The notes beneath the pieces are model-generated. The model ran no database searches, was not told the DNA's origin, and saw only the letters and a list, made by a program, of their open reading frames with translations. 51,212 nucleotides of DNA from Polyangiaceae bacterium. Lineage in GTDB: Bacteria; Myxococcota; Polyangia; Polyangiales; Polyangiaceae. The DNA lies in assembly GCA_025936205.1 (NCBI GenBank), contig JAICTU010000003.1, positions 1 to 51,212 on the forward strand. Reading direction: 5' to 3'. Position numbers and translations under genes: made by a program. Below are positions 8,413 through 16,659 of the stretch, piece by piece. The first letter of the stretch is position 1; each line of letters starts with the position of its first letter.

Positions 8413-9048
8413 ATGGACACCAACGGAACCAGCATGGATCCTCAGCCCAGTTCACAGCGCGCCGCGCGCAAGAACATCCTCGAACGGCTCAAGCTCGAGA
8501 CGGCGGCCGATCACGCTGCGATCGAGGAGGCGTCGGCGATCCTGCATCCCCGGCTCGACGTGGAAGGATACCGCGCGTTCCTCGAGGATACCTTTGGCTT
8601 CTATCGAGTCGCGGAGCCGCGCCTCTCCGAGATGGGCGTGTGGGAGCTATTGGAGCTGCCCGCAGAGGAGCGCCTGAAGCTGCCGCTCTTGATTCGCGAT
8701 CTGCGCGCTCTCGGCTGCGCAGACCCGGCGGCATTGCCCGTCTGCGAGGCTCCGCCGGAGTGGCCCGGTGCGGCCGAAGCCATCGGCGCAGCCTACGTGC
8801 TCGAGGGGTCGACGCTGGGCGGCAATGTCATTTCTCGCCACATCCAGCAGCGCTTCGGCGCGGACGTCCCTCGGGGATTTCTCGAGTGCTATGGGCCGAG
8901 AACCGGGGAGAATTGGCGGGCCTTCCGTGCGGCGCTGTCTCGTTTTGCCACTTCGCGGGAGCTCGAGAACCGCATGATCAGCGGTGCTCAGTCGACCTTT
9001 CGCACCTTTACCCGCTGGCTGGGGCGCAGGCGCCACGGAGTGTCGTGA
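8413..9048 (+). CDS. Biliverdin-producing heme oxygenase
   Basis: The 211-residue product (possible alternative ATG at 8434) has the bacterial heme oxygenase pattern: an N-terminal helix with the proximal histidine region (LKLETAADHAAIEEASAILH), a central acidic part, then the distal helix signature AAYVLEGSTLGGNVISRHIQ and a C-terminal helix ending TRWLGRR. These cytoplasmic enzymes cleave heme to biliverdin, iron and CO. In bacteria with this short form the product is usually the chromophore of a bacteriophytochrome; none is present in the window, but response-regulator and histidine-kinase genes are close by. No heme-uptake genes are adjacent, so chromophore supply seems likelier than iron acquisition, as an inference. 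Confidence 0.85.
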   Translation: MDTNGTSMDPQPSSQRAARKNILERLKLETAADHAAIEEASAILHPRLDVEGYRAFLEDTFGFYRVAEPRLSEMGVWELLELPAEERLKLPLLIRDLRALGCADPAALPVCEAPPEWPGAAEAIGAAYVLEGSTLGGNVISRHIQQRFGADVPRGFLECYGPRTGENWRAFRAALSRFATSRELENRMISGAQSTFRTFTRWLGRRRHGVS

Positions 9049-9080
9049 GCGCACGCTGATGCGACAGCGCTCGCCGCGGC

Positions 9081-9518
9081 TCAGGCCCGCCGGGCTCCGC
9101 GCGTCTTGCCGCGAGCCGTGCGCGGGGCGCTCGCTTTGAGCAGGCGAGCGACGGTTCCGAGCAGCTCGTCGAGCGTGAACGGCTTGCGCAGGAACGCCTG
9201 GTAGCCGCGACAGCGACGCCTCACGATCGACTCGGTCAGGCCGCTCATCATCAGCACCGGCAGGCGCTGGTGCACGCGGTCGGCGCGCAGCGCGCGCAAG
9301 GTGTCCGCCCCGTCCAGCACGGGCATCTCCAGATCGAGCACCAGCAGATCGGGCTCGTTCTCCGCGAGCTTCGCCAGCGCGTCCTGGCCGTTGGCTGCGC
9401 CCTCCACGCGATAGCCCGCGTCCGTCAGCACGGCGCTGAGCACGTCGACGATACCCGATTCGTCATCGACGACCAGGATCGCTCCGCGTTTGGTCTGCAG
9501 CCGGGCTCGCGCGCTCAA
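9081..9518 (-). CDS. Single-domain response regulator (CheY-like)
   Basis: The 145-residue protein is one receiver domain with a basic C-terminal tail (ARGKTRGARRA). The acidic pair is in ILVVDDESG, the phosphoacceptor Asp in DLLVLDLEMPVLDG, the conserved Ser/Thr in VLMMSGLTE and the Lys in FLRKPFT. There is no output domain, so it acts by protein contact or as a phosphorelay carrier. It ends the minus-strand pair with the KaiC-like gene, starting 13 bases after that gene's stop, so the two are probably co-transcribed. Receiver plus KaiC-like ATPase pairs are known in signalling islands of Proteobacteria and myxobacteria. Confidence 0.85.
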   Translation of the reverse strand: MSARARLQTKRGAILVVDDESGIVDVLSAVLTDAGYRVEGAANGQDALAKLAENEPDLLVLDLEMPVLDGADTLRALRADRVHQRLPVLMMSGLTESIVRRRCRGYQAFLRKPFTLDELLGTVARLLKASAPRTARGKTRGARRA

Positions 9519-9531
9519 GCTTGCCTCGCGC

Positions 9532-10929
9532 TCACTTGACGACCGCGGAACCGCTGAGAATGGCCTCTGCGCTGTCGAAGGTCTTCTGCAGACGGATGCC
9601 GTTGCTCGTGACGTGGAATTCGCGCAACGACGTATCGTAGCTGCTGTCCCTGACCTTCAAGATCGATAGCAGGCGATACACGTGCGAACGCAGCTCGACG
9701 AAGCGCATGTAGATCAGGTTTTCCGCGAGCGCGGAGACGCCCGTCATGGGGCTCTCCAGGCCCGGACCGACGAATTTCGGGACCTCGTAGCTGTACAGCG
9801 TGGTCACGCCACGCAGACGCAGCTCATTGGCCACCGCGGTGAAAATGTGATGCAGCCGCTCGGAGTGGATGGTGGCGCGCTGGAAGCCATCGAGCCCGTC
9901 GATGAACAGCCGCTCCGCACCGGTGCGCTCGATCGCATCCAGCAATCGCTGCGCCAGGGCGTCGACGTTCTGCTCGGTCGATGGCTGCCAGAGGATCTCG
10001 AGCTCTTTCCGCTTCACGCGCGCATCGAGCGACAGGTTGAGCACCCGCGCCTTCTGCAGCAAGCGCACCGGCGTCTCATAGAACCCGAACATCACGCTCT
10101 TGGTGTTGCGGGGCGCGGCAGCGAGATAGTGCAGGCCCAGCGTCGTCTTGCCCACACCGGAAGGCCCGAGCAGCAGGGTCGTGGTGCCACAGCGGAAGCC
10201 GCCGGAGAGCATGGTATCGAGCTGTGGGATACCGGTGCTCACGAGGCCATCCCCGCAACCGTCGTCGATGGCCGGAGAGTTATAGAGCGACTCGATGCGC
10301 GGCTGCACGCTGATGCCGCGGTTCGAGATCTCGAACATGTGCCCGCCTCGCAGGTGAGCGCCCCCGCGCAGCTTGCGCACGCGAATCTCGCGATAGGCAC
10401 GCAGCTCATGCACGTGCTCGCGCAGCTCGAGGATGCCGTCCACCATCGTGTACTCGGGCCGGGTCTCATCCACGGTCGGGCCGGCAAGCAAGAGCACCGT
10501 GGCCCCCACCAGGTCCGCGTACAGCTGCAGGTCCTGAATGAACTTCTTCAGCTCGGAGGTGCTCGCGGAGGCGTCGCTGATCACCAGAAAGCCATCGATG
10601 ACGATGAAGTTGCCGGCTTCGTGCCCCTTCTTCGCGGCACGACCGCGCTGGGGCGGGAGCTCGGCGCGCACGAAGTCGAGCACGCCCGGCAGTCCGCTCT
10701 TCGTCAAGGCGCCGTAAGCGCTCAGATAGCGCACGCGGTCGCCGGCCAGCTCCAGGTCGAAGAAGTCGACGCTCTCCAGGTGCAACATCATGCGGGCATG
10801 GGACTCGGCAAGCAACGTCACGTAGGCGGAGCTGCCACCGCGACGTGCGTTTTCGAAACAGATCTGGTTGCCCAGGATCGTTTTGCCGCTGCCGGGAGCG
10901 CCGCCGCTACATGTCGCGTCCCCGGGAAA
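9532..10929 (-). pseudogene. KaiC/RadA-like dual ATPase, 5' end lost at Walker A
   Basis: Two RecA-like KaiC domains can be read. The first begins at its Walker A (GAPGSGKTILGNQ) and has Walker B-like NFIVIDGFLVIS; the second has Walker A LLGPSGVGKTTLGLHYL and ERLFIDGLDGFQRA. KaiC homologues normally have ~25 residues before the first Walker A (…LDxxLGGGLP…), but here an in-frame TGA lies at 10932-10930, 11 codons before Walker A, and no usable start precedes it. The first available start is a GTG at 10821, which would give a 429-residue protein lacking the first P-loop. The 5' boundary coincides with the start of the plus-strand antitoxin gene. It may be a decayed gene, or a shortened ATPase using only the second domain. 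Confidence 0.7.
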
Positions 10930-11117
10930 TCAAGCGCATCTCGTCCAGCGAGGCGCGCGCCAACCTGGCACTCGTCCTCGAGACCGTGGGGGAAGGCGGC
11001 GAGCGCGTCTTGATCGAGCGGCGCGGCAAGGCGCCCGTCGCGCTCGTCTCGGTGGACGACCTGTTGCGCTTCCAGATGCTCGAAGCGCTCCAATCACGCG
11101 CGGCGGACAGTCGATGA
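10911..11117 (+). CDS. Phd/YefM-type antitoxin, no toxin gene adjacent
   Basis: The 68-residue product from the ATG at 10911 matches the Phd/YefM fold pattern: ISSSEARANLALVLETVGEG, then RVLIERRGKAPVALVSVDDL and a leucine-rich end. These proteins bind DNA as dimers at their own promoter and neutralise a toxin with the C-terminal tail. No toxin follows; instead the stop overlaps the start of the histidine kinase (ATGA at 11114-11117), so the two are translationally coupled. Its 5' end abuts the truncated KaiC-like gene on the other strand. A solitary Phd-like protein may serve as a plain regulator. The short C-terminus supports the DNA-binding half being intact and the toxin-binding half reduced. 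Confidence 0.75.
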   Translation: MSRPREIKRISSSEARANLALVLETVGEGGERVLIERRGKAPVALVSVDDLLRFQMLEALQSRAADSR

Positions 11118-12804
11118 GCGGCCGCGGAGCGACCGAGCTCGTCGAGTCGGTGGAGCGGCCGCTGGACTCCTTCAGCCGCGACGGCGGCTATGCTTCTCTC
11201 CAGCTCCTGCGAGACATCAGCGGAGTGCTGGCACGCGCCGGCGATCCACGGTCGTCACTGGCGAAGGCGCTGGGCTTGCTCGTACCGGAGCTCTGCCAGC
11301 AAGCGGTCGTCGATATCTACGAGCCCGACGGCGCGCACACGTTCGTGACGGCCTTCGAAGATCCGGAGCTGGACCAGCTGGCGAACGAGATATGTCGGCG
11401 CTGGCCGCCCAGCCCCAGCAACGGTCTCGGCGCGTCCGAGTCGCCCGGCAAGAGCGAGCCGATAGCGCGAGAAGTGACGGAAGAGCTGCTGACCTCGCTC
11501 GCGCGCGACGCCGAGCACCTGGCGATGCTCCGGCAGTTCGGGCTCCACGAGCTGCTGGCCGTGCCGCTGTCGATCGGTGCGCGCACGCTGGGCACCTTCA
11601 CCATCGGCACGGACGGCGGACGACGCCTCAGCGGCGCGGCCCGCCTGCTCGCGGAGCTGATCGCCGAGCGTTCGCCGCACACCTCGAGAGGGAATACTTC
11701 GGCCGCGACCGGACGCCTCTGCCTCCCCCGTCCAGGCGGGGCGGGGACACGTTTTCGGCCCGGGCCGAGCTGGAGTGGGCCAATGCGCGGCTGAGCGCGA
11801 TCAAGAACTCGGGCCTGCTCGGCATCTTCGAGTGGGACCGCGACGGCGTGATCGTCGACGCCAACGACGCGTTCCTCGGCATGATCGGCTGGTCGCGCTC
11901 CGACGTCGCGAATCGCCGCCTCGAGCTCGCCGAAGTGCTCTTCGATCGCAACAACTCCCATGATGCGACCGTGCCGCCCCTGCTCGTGGTGGACCGCCAG
12001 CTCCTCACCAGAGACGGCGAGCGCGTCCCGGTGCTGTTTGGAGTCACACCCATCCCGGAGTTCCAGGGCCGCGGCCTCGGGTTCGTGCTCGATGTCACCG
12101 AGCAACGCCGCCGTGCGGAGCTCGAAGAGCTGCTCATCGGCATCGTCAGCCACGATCTGCGCAACCCCCTCAGCGTCGTCACCATGGGAGCCTCGATGCT
12201 GCTCTCGCAGGAGCTGACGGAGCCGCAGCGCAAGCTCGCCACCCGCATCGCCAACGCCAGCCAAAAATCGGCGCGCCTGATCTCCGATCTGCTGGACTTC
12301 ACCATCGCCAAACGAGCTGGCATTCAGCTCACGCTGGCACCTTGCGACCTGCACGACGTGGTCGCGCAGGCCGTGAGCGATCTCGAGACGACCTGGCCGG
12401 GCCGAGCCATCGTGCACGAACGCTTCGGAGAAGCCGTGGCCTGCCTCGACCACTCCCGAGTCGAACAGATCCTGCTCAACCTGATCGGCAATGCCCTCCA
12501 GCACAGCCCGCCGGCGACGGCGGTGATGGTCGAGAGCCGCGGCGAGGCCGACACGGTGGTGTTCAGCGTGACCAACCGCGGCAAACCCATCCCCAACGAC
12601 GTCATGCTGCAACTCTTCACGCCCTTGCGTCGCGGGGAGCACGCCGGCTACCAACGCGGCAGCATCGGCCTCGGCCTGTTCATCGTCCAGCACCTGGTCA
12701 CCGCCCACGGCGGCACCATCGACGTGAGCTCGAACCAGCTCGCCGGCACCTGCTTCACGGTCCGCTTGCCGCGCACCCTGACGGCCGGCGCCCGCGCAGA
12801 GTGA
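11114..12804 (+). CDS. GAF-PAS histidine kinase, split by a one-base frameshift at ~11670
   Basis: The gene starts at 11114 inside the antitoxin stop. Codons 1-186 encode a GAF-like sensor domain (LLRDISGVLARAGD, then LLAVPLSIGARTLGTFTIGT). At 11670/11671 the frame must change by one base: before it reads ARLLAELIAER, after it FAAHLEREYFGRD. The rest has a PAS domain (SGLLGIFEWDRDGVIVDAND), HisKA with the phospho-acceptor histidine in IVSHDLRNPLSVV, then HATPase with N-box LNLIGNALQHSP and G-box GSIGLGLFIVQHL, ending at 12804. Uncorrected, the first frame stops at 11794. It is a soluble hybrid-free sensor kinase whose partner could be the response regulator at 9081. The shift could be a sequencing error, a real mutation, or programmed. 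Confidence 0.8.
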
Positions 12805-12813
12805 GCTGACCCA

Positions 12814-13194
12814 TCACTTCAGCTCGATGCTGAAGGCGTGACCCGGCGTCTTGCCGGTGTTCTCGACAGTGTGGATCACCGAGTCGCTCCAGCGCACCGT
12901 GCCGGCCTTGCGCTGAGCCTCTTTCGGGACGCCGCCGCGTTCCGTGCTGCGCGAGCTCCACGCCTCCAGATCGACGATGATACGCCGGCTGTGGCTGTGC
13001 CAGGGCTCCACCTTGCCGGGCGGCACATTGACCTCCAGCACACGCACGAACTGATTCTCGAACACCAGCTTGTGCGTATCGCTCGCCACCTTCAGTGGAT
13101 CGAGCTCCTCCGCCGCGCCGCCCTCTCGCCCCAGATAGATCGCCAAGAGCGCGCCGACACCGATCGCCCAGGTTGCCTTCCGACCGAGCTGCAT
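12814..13194 (-). CDS. Exported cupin-fold protein
   Basis: The 126-residue protein has an N-terminal hydrophobic segment (ATWAIGVGALLAIYLG) that acts as signal or anchor, then a single cupin barrel: FENQFVRVLEVNVPPGKVEP, followed by WHSHSRRIIVDLEAW (two histidines of the cupin metal motif) and a C-terminal SVIHTVENTGKTPGHAFSIE. The pattern resembles cytoplasmic/periplasmic cupins often annotated as DUF4437-like or quercetinase-like, with unknown substrate. It converges on the histidine kinase (stops 9 bases apart). Function cannot be stated beyond a likely metal-binding or small-molecule-binding cupin. Confidence 0.65.
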   Translation of the reverse strand: MQLGRKATWAIGVGALLAIYLGREGGAAEELDPLKVASDTHKLVFENQFVRVLEVNVPPGKVEPWHSHSRRIIVDLEAWSSRSTERGGVPKEAQRKAGTVRWSDSVIHTVENTGKTPGHAFSIELK

Positions 13195-13524
13195 TGCTTG
13201 ACCTCCCTCTCGCGAACGGGGCCGAGCCTAACGGAGCCGCGAGTCGCGTGCTCGGGATTCGGCGCAGCCGCCGGGAGTTTCCGCGCCGGCGCGGGCAGCG
13301 GACCCCCCCCGTACCGCAACGGCTGGCAACAGGAGTGAGAGGCTCGGCATTCCGCGCCGCTCCGCGTCCCTAGAATATGCCCACTGCGCGAGCTGCTCCG
13401 CTGGCAAATGCGCCTGATCTGAAAGCAATGCTCGGGCAATCGTCGTTCGCGGCGGTGCGGAGCATAGCGTCGCCGAACGGGCTGTTCTGTCGCGTCGCGC
13501 GTCCACCACGGTGCGAGCTGATCC
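13195..13524. other. Intergenic stretch, no gene recognised
   Basis: Upstream of the cupin gene and up to repeat copy 2 I see only antiparallel shadow ORFs rich in Arg/Pro/Ala, with no family-like pieces and no obvious hairpins. Confidence 0.4.
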
Positions 13525-13876
13525 TTTGGGCTCATCCTAGTGCCGGCGGGTGCTGCGCAGGGCCGAGCCCCTCTAGATCCTTCTTCCGCCGCTTCTGCAG
13601 TTCTCGGATCCGGTCTCGACCGAAGTCTTGCTCGGCTGCGAGCGTGTTTCCCAGATGCGCGAGCAACTCGGCCATGAGCGTATTGGCACGCCCCACCAGC
13701 CGCTTGACCTCGCCGTGCAAGGTTTCGTCACTGAGCTGCGTCAGAGCAGAGAAGTACGTCATGCCCCAGTGTACACCCATGAATTTGCAGCCTCTCGTTG
13801 CCCCCGGGAAGGCCGCTGGAGCAACAGCACGCCTTCGCAGCTGACCGTCGCCCGGCAAACGCAATGTGCACGATGG
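13525..13876 (-). repeat. Long inverted repeat, copy 2
   Basis: Reverse-complement partner of 7672-8017. The coding part is the better conserved; the leader upstream of the small ORF differs by short insertions and substitutions. The outer edges coincide with the same sequences as in copy 1 (GTGCACATTGCGTT side at 13876, GGATGAGCCC side near 13525). Confidence 0.85.
13532..13762 (-). CDS. Small MTYFSAL-type protein (copy 2)
   Basis: The 76-residue twin of the protein at 7780-8010: MTYFSALTQLSDETLHGEVK, with changes such as T-to-M and D-to-N further on and a tail RELQKRRKKDLEGLGPAQHP. The frame is also open upstream to an ATG at 13864, but the region shared with copy 1 supports the later start. 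The same doubt applies: truncated HNH-endonuclease N-terminus or genuine small protein. Confidence 0.5.
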   Translation of the reverse strand: MTYFSALTQLSDETLHGEVKRLVGRANTLMAELLAHLGNTLAAEQDFGRDRIRELQKRRKKDLEGLGPAQHPPALG

Positions 13877-14004
13877 GAGACGGCCTCAGCAACGTCGGAT
13901 CATCCCCTCGCCGATGCCCGAGCGCCGCGACCCCAAAACCCGTCAACGAAAATCGTCTCAGCGAACGTGCGACAACCAGAGTTCTGGGTCATCTTCCGCT
14001 ACGC

Positions 14005-14382
14005 ATGCGGTCGTTCTTCGATGAATACTTCAAACACGCTGCCTTGAACCTGGGTCAAGCCCTGCAAGGCATCCGCTACTTTCACAGTCATCCCGATGCG
14101 GACCGGCAGGCGGCACGTGGGTCGCTGCGCCATCTTCTGCTGTCTTGCCGCATTCGCTCCCGGCGCGTCGTCAACGATCTGTTCTTCGCTGCCATCCCCC
14201 CGCACTGGCATCATACGCGCGCTGAGCTGGCTCAAATGAGCCCCATCTCTGCCAGCGCCTGGTTTCAGTACGGCTACTGTGCCTGGCGCTTCGACGAGGA
14301 CGGCAAGCGCAAAGCCAACCTGCCCGGAGACGTCGATCGTCGTTGGGATCCGCGCTGCAACGAGCCGCTCACTCACAGCTGA
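14005..14382 (+). CDS. Hypothetical 125-residue protein
   Basis: From the ATG at 14005 the product begins MRSFFDEYFKHAALNLGQAL and is rich in Phe, Tyr, Trp and His (PPHWHHTRAEL, SAWFQYGYCAWRF), which random GC-rich frames seldom are. Third codon positions are richer in G/C here than in the competing minus-strand ORF of almost the same extent (13999-14376), so I prefer the plus strand. It overlaps the end of the DUF58 gene by 10 bases in convergent orientation. I recognise no family; the Leu/Arg helical N-terminal half could be a small regulatory or binding domain. Confidence 0.4.
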   Translation: MRSFFDEYFKHAALNLGQALQGIRYFHSHPDADRQAARGSLRHLLLSCRIRSRRVVNDLFFAAIPPHWHHTRAELAQMSPISASAWFQYGYCAWRFDEDGKRKANLPGDVDRRWDPRCNEPLTHS

Positions 14383-15686
14383 TGCCGGGCCTTGATCTCG
14401 AAGTACCTCTCGATCAGCTTCACCGTGAGCTCCTTGGGACCTACATCGAGCACCAGCGCACCGCCGTGGCGTAGGTCGCGGATGAAGCCGGCGCGCCAGC
14501 GCGCGAGCTCGGCCGCCGCTGCGCGCACGTAGAGTTCGTTGCGGTCGTCACGCACGGGGCGCAGCAGGCCGTCGACGTCGAGGTCGCGAAAGAGCACCAC
14601 CAGCGGCAGGTGGCGGCGCGAGAGCGCGCGGCAGCCGAGCAGCAGCATCTTGGCCACGGTGTCGTCGACGACTTGTGTGAACAGCACCACCAGGGCGCGC
14701 TTCTGCTGGCGGAGGGCGAGCGTGCGGAAGGCGCTCTCGTAGTCGGACTCGACCAGCTGGGGATGCAGGTCGTAGGCCGCCTGGATCAAGCGGCCCGCGG
14801 CCTTCTGTCCGCGCCCGGGAGGCACGTAGGCCTCGAGCCCGCTGCCGAAGGCGAGCAGGCCGACTCGGTCGCCCGTGCGCGCCGCCACGTGTCCCAGCAT
14901 CAATGCCGCGTTGAGGGCGTGGTCGAACTGGGTCAGTCCTTGCACCTCCGCGCTCATCATGCGGCCGGCGTCGAGCATGAACACCAGCTCCTGGTTGCTC
15001 TCCAGCTGGTATTCGCGCGCCGTGAGCTTGTGCCGGCGCGCGGTCGCCTTCCAGTCGATGCTACGGTACTCGTCGTCCGGCGCGTAATCGCGCAGGCGCG
15101 CGAACTCCGTCTCACCACCCTTGCGCCGCGTGGCGCGCGCCAGATCCGCGGCGCGGTTCTCGCGCGCCATCAGCTCGTAGCGGCGCAGCTGGACCAGGTC
15201 CGGGTAGACGCGCACCGGCAGGCGCTCACCGAGCTCGAGCTGCCGCAGCCACAGCCCGAGCAGCGAGGGATGGCGCACGCGGCACGGGCCGAGCTCATAG
15301 GCGCCGCGACGCTCCGGGAACAGGCGATACTCCAGCGTCAGGCTGGCGTGCGCGCCGATCCTGCCTGCGGCAGGCAGGCCTTCGACGCGGGCGTGCATGA
15401 ACAGCCCGTCATCGAGCGTGAGCGCCAGCGCGCGGCGGGCGCGGGAGCGGATCAGAAAGCGGATCGGGTTGGCAGCGCCGATCGAGAGCACGCTGGGTGC
15501 GTCGCGCTCGATGCTGAGCAGGTTGCGCCGCACCGTCAGCGCATCGAGCAGCGCGACCAGCAGGATCGCGGCGTCGAGCCCCAGCAGGTACTCGAAGAAG
15601 CCGGGCTCGAGCCAGACCCAGAGCGAGAACAGCACCGGCAGCCCGAGGGCGCCGACCAGCCGCCGCGAAGGGATCCAGCCGCGCAT
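14373..15686 (-). CDS. DUF58 / von Willebrand-like protein of MoxR operon
   Basis: The 437-residue protein has two N-terminal membrane segments (LVGALGLPVLFSLWVWL and YLLGLDAAILLVALLDAL), a beta-rich region, then the DUF58 signature ETEFARLRDYAPDDEYRSID followed by WKATARRHKL, and a VWA-like domain beginning ELVFMLDAGRMM. DUF58 proteins are encoded beside MoxR ATPases and are thought to present substrates to the MoxR chaperone. It is the last gene of the minus-strand operon, starting 7 bases after the MoxR stop. Length and order fit the family. The VWA MIDAS is partly altered (DAGRMMS rather than DxSxS). Confidence 0.85.
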   Translation of the reverse strand: MRGWIPSRRLVGALGLPVLFSLWVWLEPGFFEYLLGLDAAILLVALLDALTVRRNLLSIERDAPSVLSIGAANPIRFLIRSRARRALALTLDDGLFMHARVEGLPAAGRIGAHASLTLEYRLFPERRGAYELGPCRVRHPSLLGLWLRQLELGERLPVRVYPDLVQLRRYELMARENRAADLARATRRKGGETEFARLRDYAPDDEYRSIDWKATARRHKLTAREYQLESNQELVFMLDAGRMMSAEVQGLTQFDHALNAALMLGHVAARTGDRVGLLAFGSGLEAYVPPGRGQKAAGRLIQAAYDLHPQLVESDYESAFRTLALRQQKRALVVLFTQVVDDTVAKMLLLGCRALSRRHLPLVVLFRDLDVDGLLRPVRDDRNELYVRAAAAELARWRAGFIRDLRHGGALVLDVGPKELTVKLIERYFEIKARHQL

Positions 15687-15693
15687 GGCCGGC

Positions 15694-16659
15694 TCAGCGC
15701 ACTCCCTGTGGCACCGGCACTTCTCTCAGGATGGCTTCGATCACGTCGTCGGCGCGCTGGTTGCTGAGCTCCGCGTCGGGCTGCAGCATGATGCGGTGGC
15801 GCAGCACCGGCGCAGCGTACGCCTGCACGTCGTCGGGGATCACGAAGTCGCGCCCGTGCACCGCCGCGTGCGTGCGCGCCGCCGCCACCAGGCCCAGCGC
15901 GCCGCGCGGCGAGGCGCCGAGAAAGATCGCCGGGTGCGCGCGGGTGCGCGCCACCAACTCGCTGATGTAGTCCACGAGCTGGTCGTCGACGCGCACATGG
16001 CTCACATAGGCCTGCATCGCCAGCACCGCGCTCGGATCGGCGATGCGCCGCAGCTCCGCGCGCTCGAGCCGCGCGGCGTCGAAGCCAGCCACGTAGTTGC
16101 GCAGGATCTGCTTCTCCACCGTCTGCGTGGGGTGCCCCACGAGCAGCTGCAGCAAGAAGCGATCGAGCTGCGCCTCGGGCAGCGGGTAGGTGCCCTGCGA
16201 CTCGACCGGGTTCTGGGTGGCGATGACCAGAAAGGGCGCCGGCAGCGGGCGGCTCACCCCGTCGACGGTGACGCTCGCCTCCTGCATCGCCTCCAGCAGC
16301 GACGACTGGGTCTTGGCGGGCGCGCGGTTGATTTCATCCGCCAGCAGCAGCTGCGTGAACACCGGGCCCTGGAGGAAGGAGAACTCACCCTTGCGCGCGT
16401 CGAACACGTTGCCGCCGGTCACGTCGGTCGGCATCAGGTCGGGCGTGAACTGGATGCGCTTGAACTCGGCGCCGAGCACCGTGGCCAGGCAGCGCACGAG
16501 CAGCGTCTTGCCCACGCCCGGTACCCCCTCGATCAGCACGTGCCCGCGCGCCAGCAGCGCCACCAGCACCTGGCGCACCAGCTCGGGCTGACCGACCACG
16601 ACTCGGCCCACTTCGTTGCAGATCGCTTCGCACGTGCTGCGCATGGTTTCGGCGTTCAA
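15694..16659 (-). CDS. MoxR family AAA+ ATPase
   Basis: The 321-residue protein is a complete MoxR: Walker A in LIEGVPGVGKTLLVR, the RIQFTPDLMPTDVTG signature, Walker B LLLADEINRAPAKTQ, sensor 1 FLVIATQNPVE, and the C-terminal lid with FLGASPRGALGL. MoxR ATPases act as chaperones or cofactor inserters with VWA/DUF58 partners. Its ATG overlaps the stop of the upstream DUF4129/DUF4350 gene by four bases, so translation is coupled. Cytoplasmic; it is the motor of the six-gene module. Confidence 0.92.
   Translation of the reverse strand: MNAETMRSTCEAICNEVGRVVVGQPELVRQVLVALLARGHVLIEGVPGVGKTLLVRCLATVLGAEFKRIQFTPDLMPTDVTGGNVFDARKGEFSFLQGPVFTQLLLADEINRAPAKTQSSLLEAMQEASVTVDGVSRPLPAPFLVIATQNPVESQGTYPLPEAQLDRFLLQLLVGHPTQTVEKQILRNYVAGFDAARLERAELRRIADPSAVLAMQAYVSHVRVDDQLVDYISELVARTRAHPAIFLGASPRGALGLVAAARTHAAVHGRDFVIPDDVQAYAAPVLRHRIMLQPDAELSNQRADDVIEAILREVPVPQGVR

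Noticed and set aside
9682..11013. 443-codon plus-strand frame across the KaiC-like gene
   Set aside because: It is the antisense of two unmistakable P-loop domains on the minus strand.
13999..14376. Minus-strand 125-codon ORF opposite the hypothetical gene at 14005
   Set aside because: Lower third-position GC bias and fewer aromatic residues than the plus-strand product; I cannot fully exclude it.
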